A stretch of DNA of 64,000 nt from Clostridia bacterium (lineage in GTDB: Bacteria; Bacillota; Clostridia; Oscillospirales; Acutalibacteraceae). Of this stretch, positions 32,240 through 42,624 are shown in pieces. Position numbers and translations under genes: made by a program. The notes beneath the pieces are model-generated. The model was not told the origin of the DNA and ran no database searches. It saw only the letters and a program-made list of their open reading frames with translations. Numbering within the stretch: position 1 is the first letter of the stretch; the number at the start of each line of letters is the position of its first letter. The stretch covers positions 1-64,000 of the forward strand of contig JAFQON010000007.1 in assembly GCA_017403185.1 (NCBI GenBank), written 5' to 3'.

Positions 32240-33077
32240 CGGCAAAGCAATACGAGAATTCAATCTTGATAAAATATCCGAGCAGGTTGCAGAGCTCAAG
32301 GAGCAGGGGATTCTCCCCACTCTTGCGGTTATAATTGTCGGCAGCGACCCTGCATCGAGAATTTATGTTAACAACAAAAAAGCCGCCTGCGAAAGAACGG
32401 GTATGCGCTCGCTTGAATTTGCTCTCCCCGAAGAAACAACAACCGAGGAGCTTCTTGAGCTTATTGACAAGCTGAATGCCGATAAAACAGTCAACGGCAT
32501 TCTCTGCCAGCTTCCCGTGCCCAAACACATCAATAAAAACGAAGTGCTTGAAAGAATCCTGCCCGAAAAGGATGTTGACTGCTTCCACCCCGAAAATGTG
32601 GGCAAGCTCTGCATCGGCAACGGCGGCCTCGTACCCTGCACACCGATGGGCATGGTCAAAATGCTTGAATATGAAGGCATTGACCCCACGGGCAAGCACT
32701 GTGTAATCATCGGCAGAAGCGATATCGTTGGTAAGCCCATGGCAATGCTCATGCTTGCAAGGAATGCAACTGTGACGGTGTGTCACTCAAAGACGGTTAA
32801 CCTTGCCGAAATCACAAAGCAGGCGGATATCCTTGTTGCGGCGGTTGGTATTGCAAAATTCGTGAAAGCCGATATGGTCAAAGACGGTGCAATCGTGCTT
32901 GATGTAGGTATGGACAGGGATGAAAACGGCAAGCTCTGCGGTGATGTTGACTATGATGAGGTCAAAGAAAAGGCATCAATGATAACTCCCGTGCCCGGCG
33001 GCGTCGGCCCGATGACAATTGCAATGCTGATGAGAAACACTCTCACAGCCGCAAAAATGCAGAATAATATAGAATAA
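32223..33077 (+). CDS. folD: Methylenetetrahydrofolate dehydrogenase/cyclohydrolase
   Basis: Start is ATG 32223, nine bases after AAGGAG; the longer frame upstream is only the shadow of the lgt tail. The 284 residues show SRIYVNNKKAACERTGM with the catalytic Lys in NNKKA, QLPVPKH, the NADP site GRSDIVGKPMAMLM and PGGVGPMTIAML. It interconverts 5,10-methylene- and 10-formyl-tetrahydrofolate for purine and formyl-Met synthesis. Translation is coupled to lgt. Confidence 0.96.
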   Translation: MAKIIDGKAIREFNLDKISEQVAELKEQGILPTLAVIIVGSDPASRIYVNNKKAACERTGMRSLEFALPEETTTEELLELIDKLNADKTVNGILCQLPVPKHINKNEVLERILPEKDVDCFHPENVGKLCIGNGGLVPCTPMGMVKMLEYEGIDPTGKHCVIIGRSDIVGKPMAMLMLARNATVTVCHSKTVNLAEITKQADILVAAVGIAKFVKADMVKDGAIVLDVGMDRDENGKLCGDVDYDEVKEKASMITPVPGGVGPMTIAMLMRNTLTAAKMQNNIE

Positions 33078-33091
33078 TTATAAAAAAACAT

Positions 33092-33120
33092 TTGACAACA
33101 GTTGACTGTTGTGCTATAAT
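33092..33120 (+). promoter_or_regulatory. Consensus promoter of the rplU operon
   Basis: TTGACA (33092-33097), exactly 17 bases, TATAAT (33115-33120): a perfect housekeeping promoter, as expected for ribosomal protein genes. Confidence 0.9.
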
Positions 33121-33243
33121 CTTTCATGCCGCATATTCGGGGCGGGTGAGTTATGCCCAAAAACAGATATTTTCTGTGCCTCAGGTAACCCAGTTATAAG
33201 TGTTACAAGAATAGCGAGTCTTAAAGAAAAGGATGATATTCCG
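33121..33243 (+). ncRNA. Ribosomal protein L21 leader RNA
   Basis: The 120-base leader between promoter and rplU contains short stems and a conserved-looking GGCGGGTGAG and CCTCAGGTAACCC. Firmicutes rplU operons carry an L21 leader that binds the protein for autogenous control. I assign it by position and composition; a covariance model search would settle it. Confidence 0.55.
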
Positions 33244-33555
33244 ATGTACGCAATTATCGAAACAGGCGGCAAGCAGTACAAGGTTCAGGCCGGCGATGTA
33301 GTATTCATCGAAAAGCTTGACGCTGAAGAAGCAAGCGAGTACACCTTTGACAAGGTTATCGCAGTTGGAACCGACGACGGTATCACCGTTGGCGCTCCCT
33401 ATGTTGACGGAGCAAGCGTTTCCGCAAAGATTGTCAAGAACGGCAAGGCAAAGAAGATTACCGTTATGACCTACAAGCCCAAGAAGAACGCAAAGAGAAA
33501 GATGGGCCACAGACAGCCTTACACCAAGGTTGAAATCTCTGCTATCAACGCATAA
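33244..33555 (+). CDS. rplU: 50S ribosomal protein L21
   Basis: ATG at 33244 after AAAGGATG gives 103 residues beginning [18 protein letters not shown], typical of L21, ending with [19 protein letters not shown]. It binds 23S rRNA domain II. It heads the rplU-prp-rpmA operon. Confidence 0.97.
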   Translation: MYAIIETGGKQYKVQAGDVVFIEKLDAEEASEYTFDKVIAVGTDDGITVGAPYVDGASVSAKIVKNGKAKKITVMTYKPKKNAKRKMGHRQPYTKVEISAINA

Positions 33556-33566
33556 AAAGCTTCCCC

Positions 33567-33890
33567 ATGATAAGGGTTAAGTTTTTATTCGGTAACAAAC
33601 AACTACATGGCTTTGAAATAAGAGGTCACGCAAACTTCGCCGAAATCGGCAAAGATGTTGTCTGCGCTTCGGTTTCATCAGCGGCATATATGGCGGCAAA
33701 CACAATAACGGATGTTATCTGTGCGAATGCCGATGCGGTTGACGGCGACGGCGCAATGCGTTTAACTCTTAATCAGCCCGATGAGCAGGCTCAGGCAGTG
33801 CTCAGAGGTCTGGAGCTTCACTTAACAGAGCTTTCAAAGCAATATCCCGAAAACATCAAAATAATCTACGGAGGTGTAAAGAATGCTTAA
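33567..33890 (+). CDS. prp: Ribosomal-processing cysteine protease Prp
   Basis: The 107-residue protein has the family's catalytic pair His21 in IRGHA and Cys33 in [10 protein letters not shown]. It removes the N-terminal extension of L27, here encoded next and carrying the cleavage motif. It overlaps rpmA by eight bases, so enzyme and substrate are made together. Confidence 0.94.
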   Translation: MIRVKFLFGNKQLHGFEIRGHANFAEIGKDVVCASVSSAAYMAANTITDVICANADAVDGDGAMRLTLNQPDEQAQAVLRGLELHLTELSKQYPENIKIIYGGVKNA

Positions 33891-34167
33891 GATAAATGTA
33901 CAGCTTTTCGCTCATAAAAAAGGTATGGGTTCAACCCGTAACGGTCGTGATTCAGAGTCAAAGAGACTTGGCGCAAAGAGAGCAGACGGTCAGTTCGTTC
34001 TCGCAGGCAACATTCTCGTTAGACAGAGAGGCACACACATCCATCCCGGCAACAATGTTGGCAAGGGTTCAGATGACACTCTCTTCGCTCTCATCGACGG
34101 CACAGTAAAGTTCGAGCGTATGGGCAAGGACCGCAAGAAGGTCAGTGTTTACGCTGTTGAGCAGTAA
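33883..34167 (+). CDS. rpmA: 50S ribosomal protein L27 with cleavable extension
   Basis: The 94 residues begin [14 protein letters not shown]. The VQLFA block is the Prp cleavage site; cutting before Ala10 exposes the N-terminus that reaches the peptidyl-transferase centre. The rest ([22 protein letters not shown]) is canonical L27. A strong terminator follows. Confidence 0.97.
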   Translation: MLKINVQLFAHKKGMGSTRNGRDSESKRLGAKRADGQFVLAGNILVRQRGTHIHPGNNVGKGSDDTLFALIDGTVKFERMGKDRKKVSVYAVEQ

Positions 34168-34182
34168 TTTACAGTAAAAATT

Positions 34183-34214
34183 AAGGGCACAGTCAGTCGG
34201 CTGTGCCCTTTTTT
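34183..34214 (+). terminator. Terminator of the rplU operon
   Basis: AAGGGCACAG pairs with CTGTGCCCTT, followed by six T residues. Confidence 0.93.
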
Positions 34215-34222
34215 CTGTGTAG

Positions 34223-34242
34223 GGGCGATTCACGAATCGCCC
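34223..34242. repeat. Short palindromic repeat
   Basis: GGGCGATT and AATCGCCC around CACG form a perfect 8-bp stem, a form of small dispersed repeat I associate with clostridial intergenic regions. Only one copy is in the window. Confidence 0.5.
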
Positions 34243-34260
34243 GTTTTGCTTTTTAATAGG

Positions 34261-34644
34261 CTAAGTTTTATCTGCCCATATATCTATTTTTATTATGCCG
34301 CAGTTTTTGCATAATTCAAAGGACTTTGAGAACAGAGCAGCCTGAATCATATTGCCGTAGTTTTCGTGCCACGAACACTCTGAAATATTTTTATTTTTTT
34401 CGTTGATGCGGTATGAAACATCAAGATGGAGCTGCATAAGTTCATCACCGTCGCAGCTGAACTGTCTGACAATCGAAAATAAAAAGATTTTCTCACTGTT
34501 ACGCACTTGTGCTCCCGATTCGAACAGAAACATTTCGTCCTTGCAATCAGCATCGGTTCTGCACATACGCCCGAATGTGTCAATTATTGAGAGCAAGGAC
34601 ATATTCGGGTTAATGTTTGCATTCAGAAATTTCAGAGTTTTCAT
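34261..34644 (-). CDS. Hypothetical protein
   Basis: The 127-residue frame starts after AAGGTG. I do not recognise it. It is soluble, with a CKNCG near the C-terminus and an N-terminal MKTLKFLNANINPNMSLL. It precedes no partner closely (21 bases after the GNAT gene stop) and may be part of a small minus-strand operon with it. Confidence 0.45.
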   Translation of the reverse strand: MKTLKFLNANINPNMSLLSIIDTFGRMCRTDADCKDEMFLFESGAQVRNSEKIFLFSIVRQFSCDGDELMQLHLDVSYRINEKNKNISECSWHENYGNMIQAALFSKSFELCKNCGIIKIDIWADKT

Positions 34645-34665
34645 TTTATCACCTTAAAACGGCAT

Positions 34666-35226
34666 TTATTTAAGAAGCACAAAATAATCTGTGTATTCCG
34701 TGCCGTCATGTCCTATGAGTTTTTTATCGGACAAAGAGAAGCCGAGACTTTTCAGTGCATCAATCCTTTCCGAAGCTTCGGGAATTGATTTGGTTGCTAT
34801 TTTATCACATCGAAACAGTTTGAAAGTCGGCTGAAGAACAGGAGAGAGAATGCTTATGATTTTGTCTTTCGTTTCGTAATCGCTTCTTAAATCAAGTCTT
34901 AATAAACCGCATTTTGTGAAATAATCAGTTGCTTTTCTGTGAAACAGTTCGATTGTGCCTATCGCTTCGTTGCTTGATTTATCGACAATTGACCAACGGA
35001 CAAAGCCCTTTCTGTTGTATTCGAAGAACCAATACTCAATGGCTTCTTTCATTCTTTCCTTTGTGGTGTAATAAAAATCATCACCATAGCAGTTGTCACT
35101 GTTGAAGAAAGGAACAGATTTTTTATCTGAATAAACCTTTAATAAGTCCGAACAGTCCTCAATTTGAACATGACGCAATAAAAAGCGATCATTTTCAAAT
35201 AAGGGACAAATCTTATAAACATCCAT
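34666..35226 (-). CDS. GNAT family N-acetyltransferase
   Basis: ATG 35226 follows AAGGAG; a GTG six codons earlier lacks its own site. The 186 residues match RimJ/RimL-type GNAT enzymes: FENDRFLLRHVQIEDCSDLLKVY, a WSIVDKSSNEAIGTIEL beta strand, and a C-terminal ALKSLGFSL. It transfers an acetyl group to an amine of unknown identity. The P-loop (Q/RxxGxG/A) region is poorly conserved, so activity is not certain. Confidence 0.7.
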   Translation of the reverse strand: MDVYKICPLFENDRFLLRHVQIEDCSDLLKVYSDKKSVPFFNSDNCYGDDFYYTTKERMKEAIEYWFFEYNRKGFVRWSIVDKSSNEAIGTIELFHRKATDYFTKCGLLRLDLRSDYETKDKIISILSPVLQPTFKLFRCDKIATKSIPEASERIDALKSLGFSLSDKKLIGHDGTEYTDYFVLLK

Positions 35227-35240
35227 ATTTTTCTCCTTTT

Positions 35241-35654
35241 TCACACCTCATCCGTCACTGCGGTGACACCTTCTCCTCGAGGAGAAGGCAAGGGAAGAGC
35301 ACTACGCAAGACAAGATTGTTAAATATATCCTGACAAACACTTTCAAACGAAGTGTTTATTTCGTAATTCGAATATCTCAACACAGTTAATCCTAAAGAA
35401 GACAGATAACTATCTCTTTCTTTGTCTTTTTCAATTCCTTCATCGAGGAAATGTTGCGTGCCGTCAAGTTCAATAACAATTTTTGCGCTTGCACAATAAA
35501 AGTCAACTATATAATTGTTGATTACTTTTTGTCTGTGAAATGTAACGGGCAGCTCTTTGAGAAAATCATACCACAAATGCCGTTCTTCTTTAGTCATATT
35601 TTTTCTCAGCTTTTGAGAGTTGTGGGTTAATTTTTTGTTGCAAGTTGTATTCAT
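35241..35654 (-). CDS. DUF559 endonuclease-domain protein in a repeat cassette
   Basis: The 137-residue protein is a Vsr/DUF559-type restriction-like fold: MTKEERHLWYDFLKELP, then FHRQKVINNYIVDFYC, VIELDGTQH with the Asp/Glu active-site candidates, and RDSYLSSLGLTVLRYSN. Its last 20 residues (from RSALPLPSPRGEG) are translated from the inverted repeat at 35242-35288, so that tail is not domain. It is probably a small mobile or addiction-like endonuclease; no function is proven for the family. The cassette is inserted between uvrA and the GNAT gene. Confidence 0.8.
   Translation of the reverse strand: MNTTCNKKLTHNSQKLRKNMTKEERHLWYDFLKELPVTFHRQKVINNYIVDFYCASAKIVIELDGTQHFLDEGIEKDKERDSYLSSLGLTVLRYSNYEINTSFESVCQDIFNNLVLRSALPLPSPRGEGVTAVTDEV
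35242..35288. repeat. Left inverted repeat of the DUF559 cassette
   Basis: CACACCTCAT...CTTCTCCTC-GAGGAGAAGG. It matches the reverse complement of 35674-35721 with several differences and contains an inner palindrome CTTCTCCTCGAGGAGAAG. Confidence 0.7.
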
Positions 35655-35673
35655 GTAATCAATCCTTATGTTA

Positions 35674-35721
35674 AGGCTTCTCCTTGAGGAGAAGCTCCGC
35701 CATAGGCGGTGATGAGGTGTG
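35674..35721. repeat. Right inverted repeat of the DUF559 cassette
   Basis: It reads GGCTTCTCCTTGAGGAGAAG...GATGAGGTGTG. It ends two bases from the uvrA stop codon, so the element lies tightly against the uvrA 3' end. Confidence 0.7.
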
Positions 35722-35723
35722 TG

Positions 35724-38546
35724 TCAAAGAACATCTTTCAGATACATACCCGTATAGGATTTTTTGCATTTTGCAACCTCTTCGGGGGTTCCCTGAGCAA
35801 CGATTTTTCCGCCGCCGCTGCCGCCCTCGGGTCCAAGGTCGATTATATGGTCGGCAACCTTGATAACATCAAGATTATGCTCAATAACAATAACCGTGTT
35901 GCCCTTGTCAACGAATTTCTGCAGCACATCAATCAGCCTGTGAACATCGGCAGTATGCAGACCCGTTGTAGGCTCGTCAAGAATATAAACCGTTTTGCCC
36001 GTTGCAACTCTTGCGAGCTCTGTTGCAAGCTTCACTCTTTGCGCTTCGCCGCCCGAAAGAGTTGTTGCGGGCTGACCGATTTTGATATATCCCAAACCGA
36101 CATCATAGAGGGTCTTTATCTTGCGGTGGATTTTGGGGATGCTTTCAAAGAAATTCATTCCCTCTTCAACCGTCATATCAAGAATATCATGGATGTTTTT
36201 GCCCTTGTAACGCACTTCAAGAGTTTCACGGTTATATCGCTGACCCTTGCACACTTCGCAAGGCACATAGATATCGCTCATGAAGTGCATCTCGATTTTA
36301 ACTATGCCGTCGCCCTGGCAGGCTTCGCATCTGCCGCCCTTCACATTGAACGAAAAACGGCTTGATTTATAGCCCTTTTTCTTTGAATCAACGGTTGATG
36401 CGAAAAGCTCTCTGATATCGTTGAAAACGCCCGTATAGGTTGCAGGGTTTGAACGGGGAGTTCTGCCGATGGGGGACTGGTCAATATCAATAACCTTGTC
36501 AAGATACTCCGTGCCCGTGATTTTATCGTGGCTTCCCGCAACCTTCTTTGCGCCGTTAAGCTCGGTCACAAGATGCTTTTTGAGGATTTCGTTGACGAGC
36601 GACGATTTGCCCGAGCCCGAAACGCCCGATACGCAGATGAACTTACCGAGAGGGAACTCAACATCTATGTTGCAAAGATTGTTTTCCTTTGCGCCGTAGA
36701 CGGTGAGGGCTTTGCCGCTGCCTTCCCTTCTCTTTTCGGGGACGGGAATGTATTTTTTGCCGCTGAGATACTGACCCGTAACCGATTTTTCGCAGTTCAT
36801 AATGTCGTCAACGCTGCCGCAACAAACGATTTCGCCGCCGTGAATGCCCGCACCCGGGCCCACATCGACAATGTAATCCGCGGCGTGCATTGTTTCTTCA
36901 TCGTGTTCAACAACAATCAGAGTGTTGCCCAGATCGCGAAGATTCTGAAGGGTTTTAAGAAGCTTTGCGTTGTCGCGCTGATGCAGACCGATGCTCGGCT
37001 CGTCAAGAATATAAAGAACACCCATAAGGGATGAGCCGATCTGCGTTGCAAGGCGGATTCTCTGCGCCTCGCCGCCCGAAAGGGTTGCAGACGGGCGCGC
37101 AAGCGTAAGATAATTGAGGCCTACGCTTGAAAGGAAATCAAGCCTGCTCCTGATTTCTTTTATGATCTGCTGAGCAATCATGCTGTCGCGTTCGCTGAGC
37201 TGAATGTTATCGAGAAATTCGATTTCTTTATCGATGGATTTATTTGTGAATTCGTCAATGTTGATGCCGCCAACGGTTACGCCGAGCGATTCCTTTCTCA
37301 GCCTTGCACCGCCGCATTCGGGGCACTTGACGCTCGACATATAGGTTTCGATTTCTGCTCTTGAATACTCGCTTGTTGTTTCATGGTATCTTCTTTCAAG
37401 GTTGTTTATAATGCCTTCAAAATCGGTCATATATGTGCCGCTGCCGTATTCGCTGCGGCGTTCGAGCTTTATTTTTTTGCCTCCGGTGCCGTAGAAAATA
37501 ACATCCTTAGCCTTTTTTGAAAGGTCTTTGAACGGAGTATCAAGCGAGAAATCATAGGCATTTGCAAGCCCTTCATAATACATCTGTGCTATTGTGCCGC
37601 CGTCTGCATTTCCCCAGCCGCTTGCCTGAATTGCGCCCTCTTTAATTGAAAGATTCGGGTTGGGAATAACAAGCTTCGGGTCGATTTTCATAAATACGCT
37701 CAGACCTGAGCATTTGGGGCAGGCGCCGAAGGGGTTGTTGAATGAGAATGAGCGCGGCTCAAGCTCCTCAATGCTGACGCCGTGCTCGGGGCAGGCGTAG
37801 TTGAGCGAATAGAGCTGCTCTTCGCCGCCGACAACATCAATCAGCAGAAGCCCTTCCGTAAGATTCGTTGCGGTTTCAATTGAATCGGCAAGTCTTGAAC
37901 GGATGCCGTCTTTTATAACAAGTCGGTCAACAATGACCTCAATATTGTGCTTTATATTCTTTTCAAGCTTGATTTCTTCCGAAAGGTCATAGATGATGCC
38001 GTCAATCCTGACCCTTGCAAAGCCGCTTTTGCGGATATGGTCAAGCTCCTTCACATATTCGCCCTTTTTGCCTCTTGCGATGGGCGCCATAACCTGAATT
38101 TTTGTTCCTTCTTCAAGCGAAAGCACCTGAGTTGTGATATCGTCAACGGTCTGCCTGCTGATTTCTCTGCCGCATTCGGGGCAGTGTGGGATGCCGATTC
38201 TTGCATAAAGCAGACGCAGATAGTCATAAATCTCCGTTACCGTGCCGACGGTTGAACGGGGATTTTTTGATGTTGTTTTCTGGTCAATAGATATAGCGGG
38301 GGATAGCCCTTCAATGCTCTCGATGTTGGGCTTTTCCATCTGACCGAGAAACTGCCTTGCGTATGATGAAAGAGATTCAACATATCTTCGCTGACCCTCG
38401 GCGTATATCGTGTCAAAGGCAAGGGATGATTTGCCCGAGCCCGAAAGACCCGTGAAAACAACGAGCTTGTCGCGTGGGATTGATATATCAACATTTTTTA
38501 GATTGTGCTCTTTCGCACCCTTGACTGTAAGATATTTAACTGCCAT
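35724..38546 (-). CDS. uvrA: Excinuclease ABC subunit A
   Basis: The 940-residue ABC-type ATPase has Walker [10 protein letters not shown] near residue 33 and GVSGSGKSS in the second half, two LSGGEAQR signatures, and zinc fingers CPECG near 120 and [14 protein letters not shown] near 740. It recognises DNA damage with UvrB. The start codon abuts the uvrB stop, so the pair is an operon driven from the LexA-boxed promoter. Confidence 0.98.
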   Translation of the reverse strand: MAVKYLTVKGAKEHNLKNVDISIPRDKLVVFTGLSGSGKSSLAFDTIYAEGQRRYVESLSSYARQFLGQMEKPNIESIEGLSPAISIDQKTTSKNPRSTVGTVTEIYDYLRLLYARIGIPHCPECGREISRQTVDDITTQVLSLEEGTKIQVMAPIARGKKGEYVKELDHIRKSGFARVRIDGIIYDLSEEIKLEKNIKHNIEVIVDRLVIKDGIRSRLADSIETATNLTEGLLLIDVVGGEEQLYSLNYACPEHGVSIEELEPRSFSFNNPFGACPKCSGLSVFMKIDPKLVIPNPNLSIKEGAIQASGWGNADGGTIAQMYYEGLANAYDFSLDTPFKDLSKKAKDVIFYGTGGKKIKLERRSEYGSGTYMTDFEGIINNLERRYHETTSEYSRAEIETYMSSVKCPECGGARLRKESLGVTVGGINIDEFTNKSIDKEIEFLDNIQLSERDSMIAQQIIKEIRSRLDFLSSVGLNYLTLARPSATLSGGEAQRIRLATQIGSSLMGVLYILDEPSIGLHQRDNAKLLKTLQNLRDLGNTLIVVEHDEETMHAADYIVDVGPGAGIHGGEIVCCGSVDDIMNCEKSVTGQYLSGKKYIPVPEKRREGSGKALTVYGAKENNLCNIDVEFPLGKFICVSGVSGSGKSSLVNEILKKHLVTELNGAKKVAGSHDKITGTEYLDKVIDIDQSPIGRTPRSNPATYTGVFNDIRELFASTVDSKKKGYKSSRFSFNVKGGRCEACQGDGIVKIEMHFMSDIYVPCEVCKGQRYNRETLEVRYKGKNIHDILDMTVEEGMNFFESIPKIHRKIKTLYDVGLGYIKIGQPATTLSGGEAQRVKLATELARVATGKTVYILDEPTTGLHTADVHRLIDVLQKFVDKGNTVIVIEHNLDVIKVADHIIDLGPEGGSGGGKIVAQGTPEEVAKCKKSYTGMYLKDVL

Positions 38547-40505
38547 TTATTTACCTCTTCTGAGTTTTTCGATTTTATCGCGAAGATAAGCGGCGTGTTC
38601 AAATTCAAGTATCTTTGCCGCCGATTTCATCTCAGCCGTGAGCCTGATAATCATTGCTTCGCGCTCCTTCTTGCTCATCTTTGAGATTGATTTTTCTTCG
38701 TCGCCCTTAGCGGAAATTTCAATTATTTCGTGAACATCCTTAACGATTGTCTGCGGCACAATGCCGTTTTCTTCGTTGTATTTCATCTGTTTTTGCCTGC
38801 GGCGCTCGGTTTCGGTTATCGCTCTTTCCATTGACGGAGTGACGCAGTCGGCATACATTATAACCGTTCCCTGAGCGTTTCTTGCGGCTCTGCCTATGGT
38901 CTGAACAAGCGATGTTTCTGAGCGCAGGAAGCCTTCTTTATCCGCGTCAAGAATTGCAACGAGCGAAACCTCGGGAATATCAAGACCTTCGCGCAGAAGG
39001 TTGATGCCGATAAGCACATCGAATTCACCGAGCCTCAGGTCGCGGATAATCTCCATTCGCTCTATCGTGTCAATATCGTGGTGCATATAGCGGACCTTGA
39101 TATCAAGATTTTCAAGGTAATCCGTCAGATCCTCCGCCATGCGCTTTGTGAGGGTTGTCACGAGCACTCTTTCGTCTTTTGCGGTGCGGATGTTGATTTC
39201 GCTCACAAGGTCGTCAATCTGCCCTTCAATCGGTCTTACGGAAATTTCGGGGTCAAGCAGGCCTGTCGGTCTGATAACCTGCTCCGCAATGTGTGCACTC
39301 TTCTCTTTTTCAAGCTCGCCGGGAGTTGCGCTGACGAATATTTTCTGACCCGTTCTTTCGTAAAATTCATCAAAGGTAAGAGGTCTGTTGTCATAGGCGG
39401 AGGGCAGACGGAAGCCGAAGTTGATAAGGCTCTCTTTTCTTGCTCTGTCGCCGCCGTACATTGCCCTTACCTGCGGCAGGGTAACATGGGATTCGTCAAC
39501 AAACAGCAGGAAATCATCGGGGAAATAATTGAGAAGTGTAAACGGTGCTGAGCCTGCAGGCCTGCCTGACATGACTCTTGAATAGTTTTCAATGCCCTTG
39601 CAAAAGCCCGTTTCACGCAGCATTTCAATATCATATTCTGTTCTCTGCCTGATACGCTGAGCCTCAAGAAGCTTTCCGTTTTCCTGAAAATATTTTTCCC
39701 TTTCAAGCATTTCTTCAAAAATATTTTTTATTGAACGCTCCATTTTATCCGGAGCGATAACATAATGCGATGCAGGGTAGATTGCGGCGTGTGACAGCAC
39801 GCTTTTCACCTGACCCGTCAGCGCATTTATTTCGCTTATGCGGTCAATTTCATCGCCGAAAAATTCAACCCTGATGCCGTTTTCGTTTGAATAAACGGGG
39901 AAGATTTCAACCACATCGCCCCTGACCCTGAATTTGTTACGGCTGAAGTCAATATCGTTTCTTTCATACTGAATGGAAACAAGCTTTTCTATCAGTTCAT
40001 CGCGGCTTTTCTCCATGCCCGTGCGCAGGGAAATAACCATGCTGCGGTAGTCAATGGGGTCGCCGAGAGTGTATATGCACGAAACGCTGGCAACAATGAT
40101 AACATCGCGCCTTTCGGAGAGCGCAGAGGTTGCGGAGTGGCGGAGCTTATCGATTTCATCGTTGACCGCGGAGTCTTTTTCAATATAAGTATCGGTTGTG
40201 GGAATATACGCCTCGGGCTGATAATAGTCATAGTATGAGACGAAATATTCAACCGCGTTTTCGGGGAAGAATTCACGGAATTCCGAGCAAAGCTGAGCGG
40301 CAAGGGTTTTGTTGTGCGCAAGCACAAGGGTGGGTCTGTTGGCTTTTTCAATGATGTTTGCCATTGTGAAAGTTTTTCCCGAGCCCGTAACGCCAAGCAG
40401 GGTCTGCTCAGCATAGCCTTTGTTGAGCCCGTCAACAAGCTCTGCAATAGCCTGAGGCTGGTCGCCGGTGGGCTTATATTTTGAATGGAGCACAAACTTA
40501 TCCAT
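38547..40505 (-). CDS. uvrB: Excinuclease ABC subunit B
   Basis: The 652 residues show helicase motif [13 protein letters not shown], the beta-hairpin [12 protein letters not shown], the DESH-type [11 protein letters not shown], motif [16 protein letters not shown] and a C-terminal UVR domain. It verifies lesions and loads UvrC. GGGAGG precedes the ATG. It is first in the operon with uvrA. Confidence 0.98.
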   Translation of the reverse strand: MDKFVLHSKYKPTGDQPQAIAELVDGLNKGYAEQTLLGVTGSGKTFTMANIIEKANRPTLVLAHNKTLAAQLCSEFREFFPENAVEYFVSYYDYYQPEAYIPTTDTYIEKDSAVNDEIDKLRHSATSALSERRDVIIVASVSCIYTLGDPIDYRSMVISLRTGMEKSRDELIEKLVSIQYERNDIDFSRNKFRVRGDVVEIFPVYSNENGIRVEFFGDEIDRISEINALTGQVKSVLSHAAIYPASHYVIAPDKMERSIKNIFEEMLEREKYFQENGKLLEAQRIRQRTEYDIEMLRETGFCKGIENYSRVMSGRPAGSAPFTLLNYFPDDFLLFVDESHVTLPQVRAMYGGDRARKESLINFGFRLPSAYDNRPLTFDEFYERTGQKIFVSATPGELEKEKSAHIAEQVIRPTGLLDPEISVRPIEGQIDDLVSEINIRTAKDERVLVTTLTKRMAEDLTDYLENLDIKVRYMHHDIDTIERMEIIRDLRLGEFDVLIGINLLREGLDIPEVSLVAILDADKEGFLRSETSLVQTIGRAARNAQGTVIMYADCVTPSMERAITETERRRQKQMKYNEENGIVPQTIVKDVHEIIEISAKGDEEKSISKMSKKEREAMIIRLTAEMKSAAKILEFEHAAYLRDKIEKLRRGK

Positions 40506-40528
40506 GACTTTCCTCCCGATAAAACTAT

Positions 40529-40552
40529 GAACAAATGTTCTTGAATATTATA
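40529..40552 (-). promoter_or_regulatory. LexA (SOS) box and -10 of uvrBA
   Basis: GAACAAATGTTC (40529-40540) fits the Gram-positive LexA/DinR box GAAC-N4-GTTC. On the minus strand TATAAT (40552-40547) sits just upstream, so LexA would cover the start site. uvrBA is therefore SOS-induced. Confidence 0.85.
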
Positions 40553-40655
40553 TCACATTAAATTTTAAATGTAAACTGTTTCTTTTAATTTATTTCAATT
40601 TTATTTCGAAAGTCAACATATTTCATAAAGGGATATCGAAATATGGCAATGTTTG

Positions 40656-40684
40656 TTGACATTTTCTACAAATAGTGATATTAT
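40656..40684 (+). promoter_or_regulatory. Promoter of rfbA-rfbC
   Basis: TTGACA (40656-40661), 17 bases, TATTAT (40679-40684), 60 bases before the rfbA start. Confidence 0.75.
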
Positions 40685-40743
40685 AACTGTAATAAATTTT
40701 GTTTTGCGGCAAATCAACTTCATTCTGAAACGGAGTGTTTTGT

Positions 40744-41688
40744 TTGAAAGGAATTATTCTTGCGGGTGGTTCAGGCACAAGGCTTTATCCCCTGACAATG
40801 GTCACAAGTAAGCAGCTTCTGCCCGTTTATGATAAACCTATGATATATTATCCCCTCTCAACGCTTATGCTTGCAGGCATCAGAGAGATTCTGATTATTT
40901 CCACTCCCACCGATACGCCCAAATTCGAAGAACTTCTCGGCAACGGCAGGCAGTTTGGTTTGAGCCTGTCATATGCTGTGCAGGAGAAGCCTGAGGGTCT
41001 TGCCCAGGCATTTATCATCGGCGAAAAATTTATCGGTGACGACGATGTTGCAATGGTTCTGGGTGATAATATTTTCTATGGCAACGGCTTGGGTCATATG
41101 CTCAGGCAGGCTGCAAAAAATAAAAACAGAGCCACGATTTTCGGCTATTATGTTGATAATCCGCAGGCCTTCGGTGTTGTTGAATTTAATGAAAACGGAG
41201 TGCCTGTTTCGATTGAAGAGAAGCCCGAGGTGCCCAAATCAAACTATGCGGTAACGGGTCTGTATTTCTATGATAACAGAGTTGTGGAATATGCAAAATC
41301 CCTCAAGCCCTCAAAAAGAGGTGAGCTTGAGATAACGGATATCAACCAGATGTATCTGCAAAACGGTGACCTTGATATCAAGCTTATGGGCAGAGGCTTC
41401 GCGTGGCTTGATACAGGAACGGTTGAAAATCTTATGGATGCGGCAAACTTCATCAAAACCGTTGAAAAGCTTCAGGGAATCAAGATTTCAGCCCCCGAAG
41501 AGATTGCGTACAATATGCGTTGGATAAGCCGTGAGGCTTTGCTTCGTTCTGCAGAAAAATACGGAAAATCATCCTACGGTCAGCATCTGCGTTCGGTTGC
41601 CGAAGGCAAAATTCTCTATACGGGCGGCAAGCCCGGCGAAAGACCGTGCTGGGGTGTGGAAGGTAACTTGGATTATGAAACTGAATGA
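40744..41688 (+). CDS. rfbA: Glucose-1-phosphate thymidylyltransferase
   Basis: The start is TTG 40744 (MKGIILAGG), eight bases after GGAG. The 314 residues show [29 protein letters not shown], the metal site GDNIFYG and [20 protein letters not shown] of RmlA. It makes dTDP-glucose, the first step to dTDP-L-rhamnose. rfbC overlaps its end by 14 bases; rfbB and rfbD are not in the window. Confidence 0.95.
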   Translation: MKGIILAGGSGTRLYPLTMVTSKQLLPVYDKPMIYYPLSTLMLAGIREILIISTPTDTPKFEELLGNGRQFGLSLSYAVQEKPEGLAQAFIIGEKFIGDDDVAMVLGDNIFYGNGLGHMLRQAAKNKNRATIFGYYVDNPQAFGVVEFNENGVPVSIEEKPEVPKSNYAVTGLYFYDNRVVEYAKSLKPSKRGELEITDINQMYLQNGDLDIKLMGRGFAWLDTGTVENLMDAANFIKTVEKLQGIKISAPEEIAYNMRWISREALLRSAEKYGKSSYGQHLRSVAEGKILYTGGKPGERPCWGVEGNLDYETE

Positions 41689-42226
41689 AACGGCGGTCAG
41701 CGGCGTTTTTGAAATAGAACCTCAGGTTTTTGGTGATAACCGCGGCTGGTTCTGCGAAACATATTCAAAAAGAGAGCTTGAAAAGTTCGGTATAAAGGCA
41801 GATTTTGTTCAGGATAACCGCTCTTTTTCGGCTCAGAAGGGCACTCTCAGGGGCCTGCACTGCCAGACCGACCCCAAGTCGCAGGCAAAGCTTGTGAGCT
41901 GCACAAGGGGAAAAATTCTTGATGTTGCGGTTGATATCAGAGAGGGCTCACCCACATATATGAAATGGATTGCCGTTGAGCTGAGTGAAGAGAACAAAAA
42001 AATGCTCTATATTCCTAAAGGCTGCCTTCACGGTTTTGTTACATTAACTGATAATGTTGAGCTTTCATATAAGGTTGATGAATTCTATTCACCCGAGAAT
42101 GACAGAAGCATCTGTTGGAATGATGCGGATATCGGCGTTGAATGGGGCGTTGATGACCCTGTGCTTTCGGAAAAGGATAAAAAAGCACCTTTGCTTAAAG
42201 ACAGCGATGTAAAGTTTGAATTTTAA
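41675..42226 (+). CDS. rfbC: dTDP-4-dehydrorhamnose 3,5-epimerase
   Basis: ATG 41675 gives 183 residues. The cupin enzyme has [31 protein letters not shown] with the catalytic His, [18 protein letters not shown] and the [10 protein letters not shown] segment. It epimerises C3 and C5 of dTDP-4-keto-6-deoxyglucose. Rhamnose is likely used in wall polymers; the window also encodes two GH78 rhamnosidases. Confidence 0.95.
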   Translation: MKLNETAVSGVFEIEPQVFGDNRGWFCETYSKRELEKFGIKADFVQDNRSFSAQKGTLRGLHCQTDPKSQAKLVSCTRGKILDVAVDIREGSPTYMKWIAVELSEENKKMLYIPKGCLHGFVTLTDNVELSYKVDEFYSPENDRSICWNDADIGVEWGVDDPVLSEKDKKAPLLKDSDVKFEF

Positions 42227-42338
42227 AAAAATTTGCAAACAATAACAGATGTTGTTGTTTGCATTTTTTATTTTTACGAATATCTTAAGCAAAATCTGCT
42301 CATACTATGCGTGAAAAGCAAGTAAGGAGTTGAGACGA

Positions 42339-42566
42339 ATGCTTGATAAAATTTCACTGGCTCTTATTATTGTCGGTGCACTTAACTGGGGCAGCATCGG
42401 TCTGTTTCAGTTTGACCTTGTGGCATGGATTTTTGGCGGACAGGGAGCAATTCTCAGCAGGATTGTTTACACTGTTATTGCCCTTGCGGGTATCTGGTGC
42501 ATTTCTCTGCTTTTCAGAGAATCCGAAACCGCAATCACAGCCGCAGATTCGGACGATATACAGTAA
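42339..42566 (+). CDS. DUF378 small membrane protein
   Basis: ATG 42339 follows AAGGAG with nine bases. The 75 residues hold two TM helices with ALNWGSIGLFQFD between, the signature of the DUF378 family. Function is unknown. It is separated from rfbC by about 110 bases and ends at a shared terminator. Confidence 0.85.
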   Translation: MLDKISLALIIVGALNWGSIGLFQFDLVAWIFGGQGAILSRIVYTVIALAGIWCISLLFRESETAITAADSDDIQ

Positions 42567-42572
42567 AAAAAG

Positions 42573-42613
42573 AAAACCGCTGAGAGAATCAAACGATTTT
42601 ATCAGCGGTTTTT
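42573..42613. terminator. Bidirectional terminator
   Basis: AAAACCGCTGA and TCAGCGGTTTTT form an 11-bp stem between convergent genes. Confidence 0.85.
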
Positions 42614-42624
42614 ATTTGTAATTG

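Noticed and set aside
31382-32320. Long antisense frame of 312 residues opposite lgt
   Set aside because: It is the shadow of the Lgt reading frame; its Phe/Cys-rich composition mirrors the acidic tail codons, and lgt has all family motifs.
35709-37034. Plus-strand frames opposite uvrA
   Set aside because: They have no SD and only mirror the codon pattern of uvrA, an intact gene.
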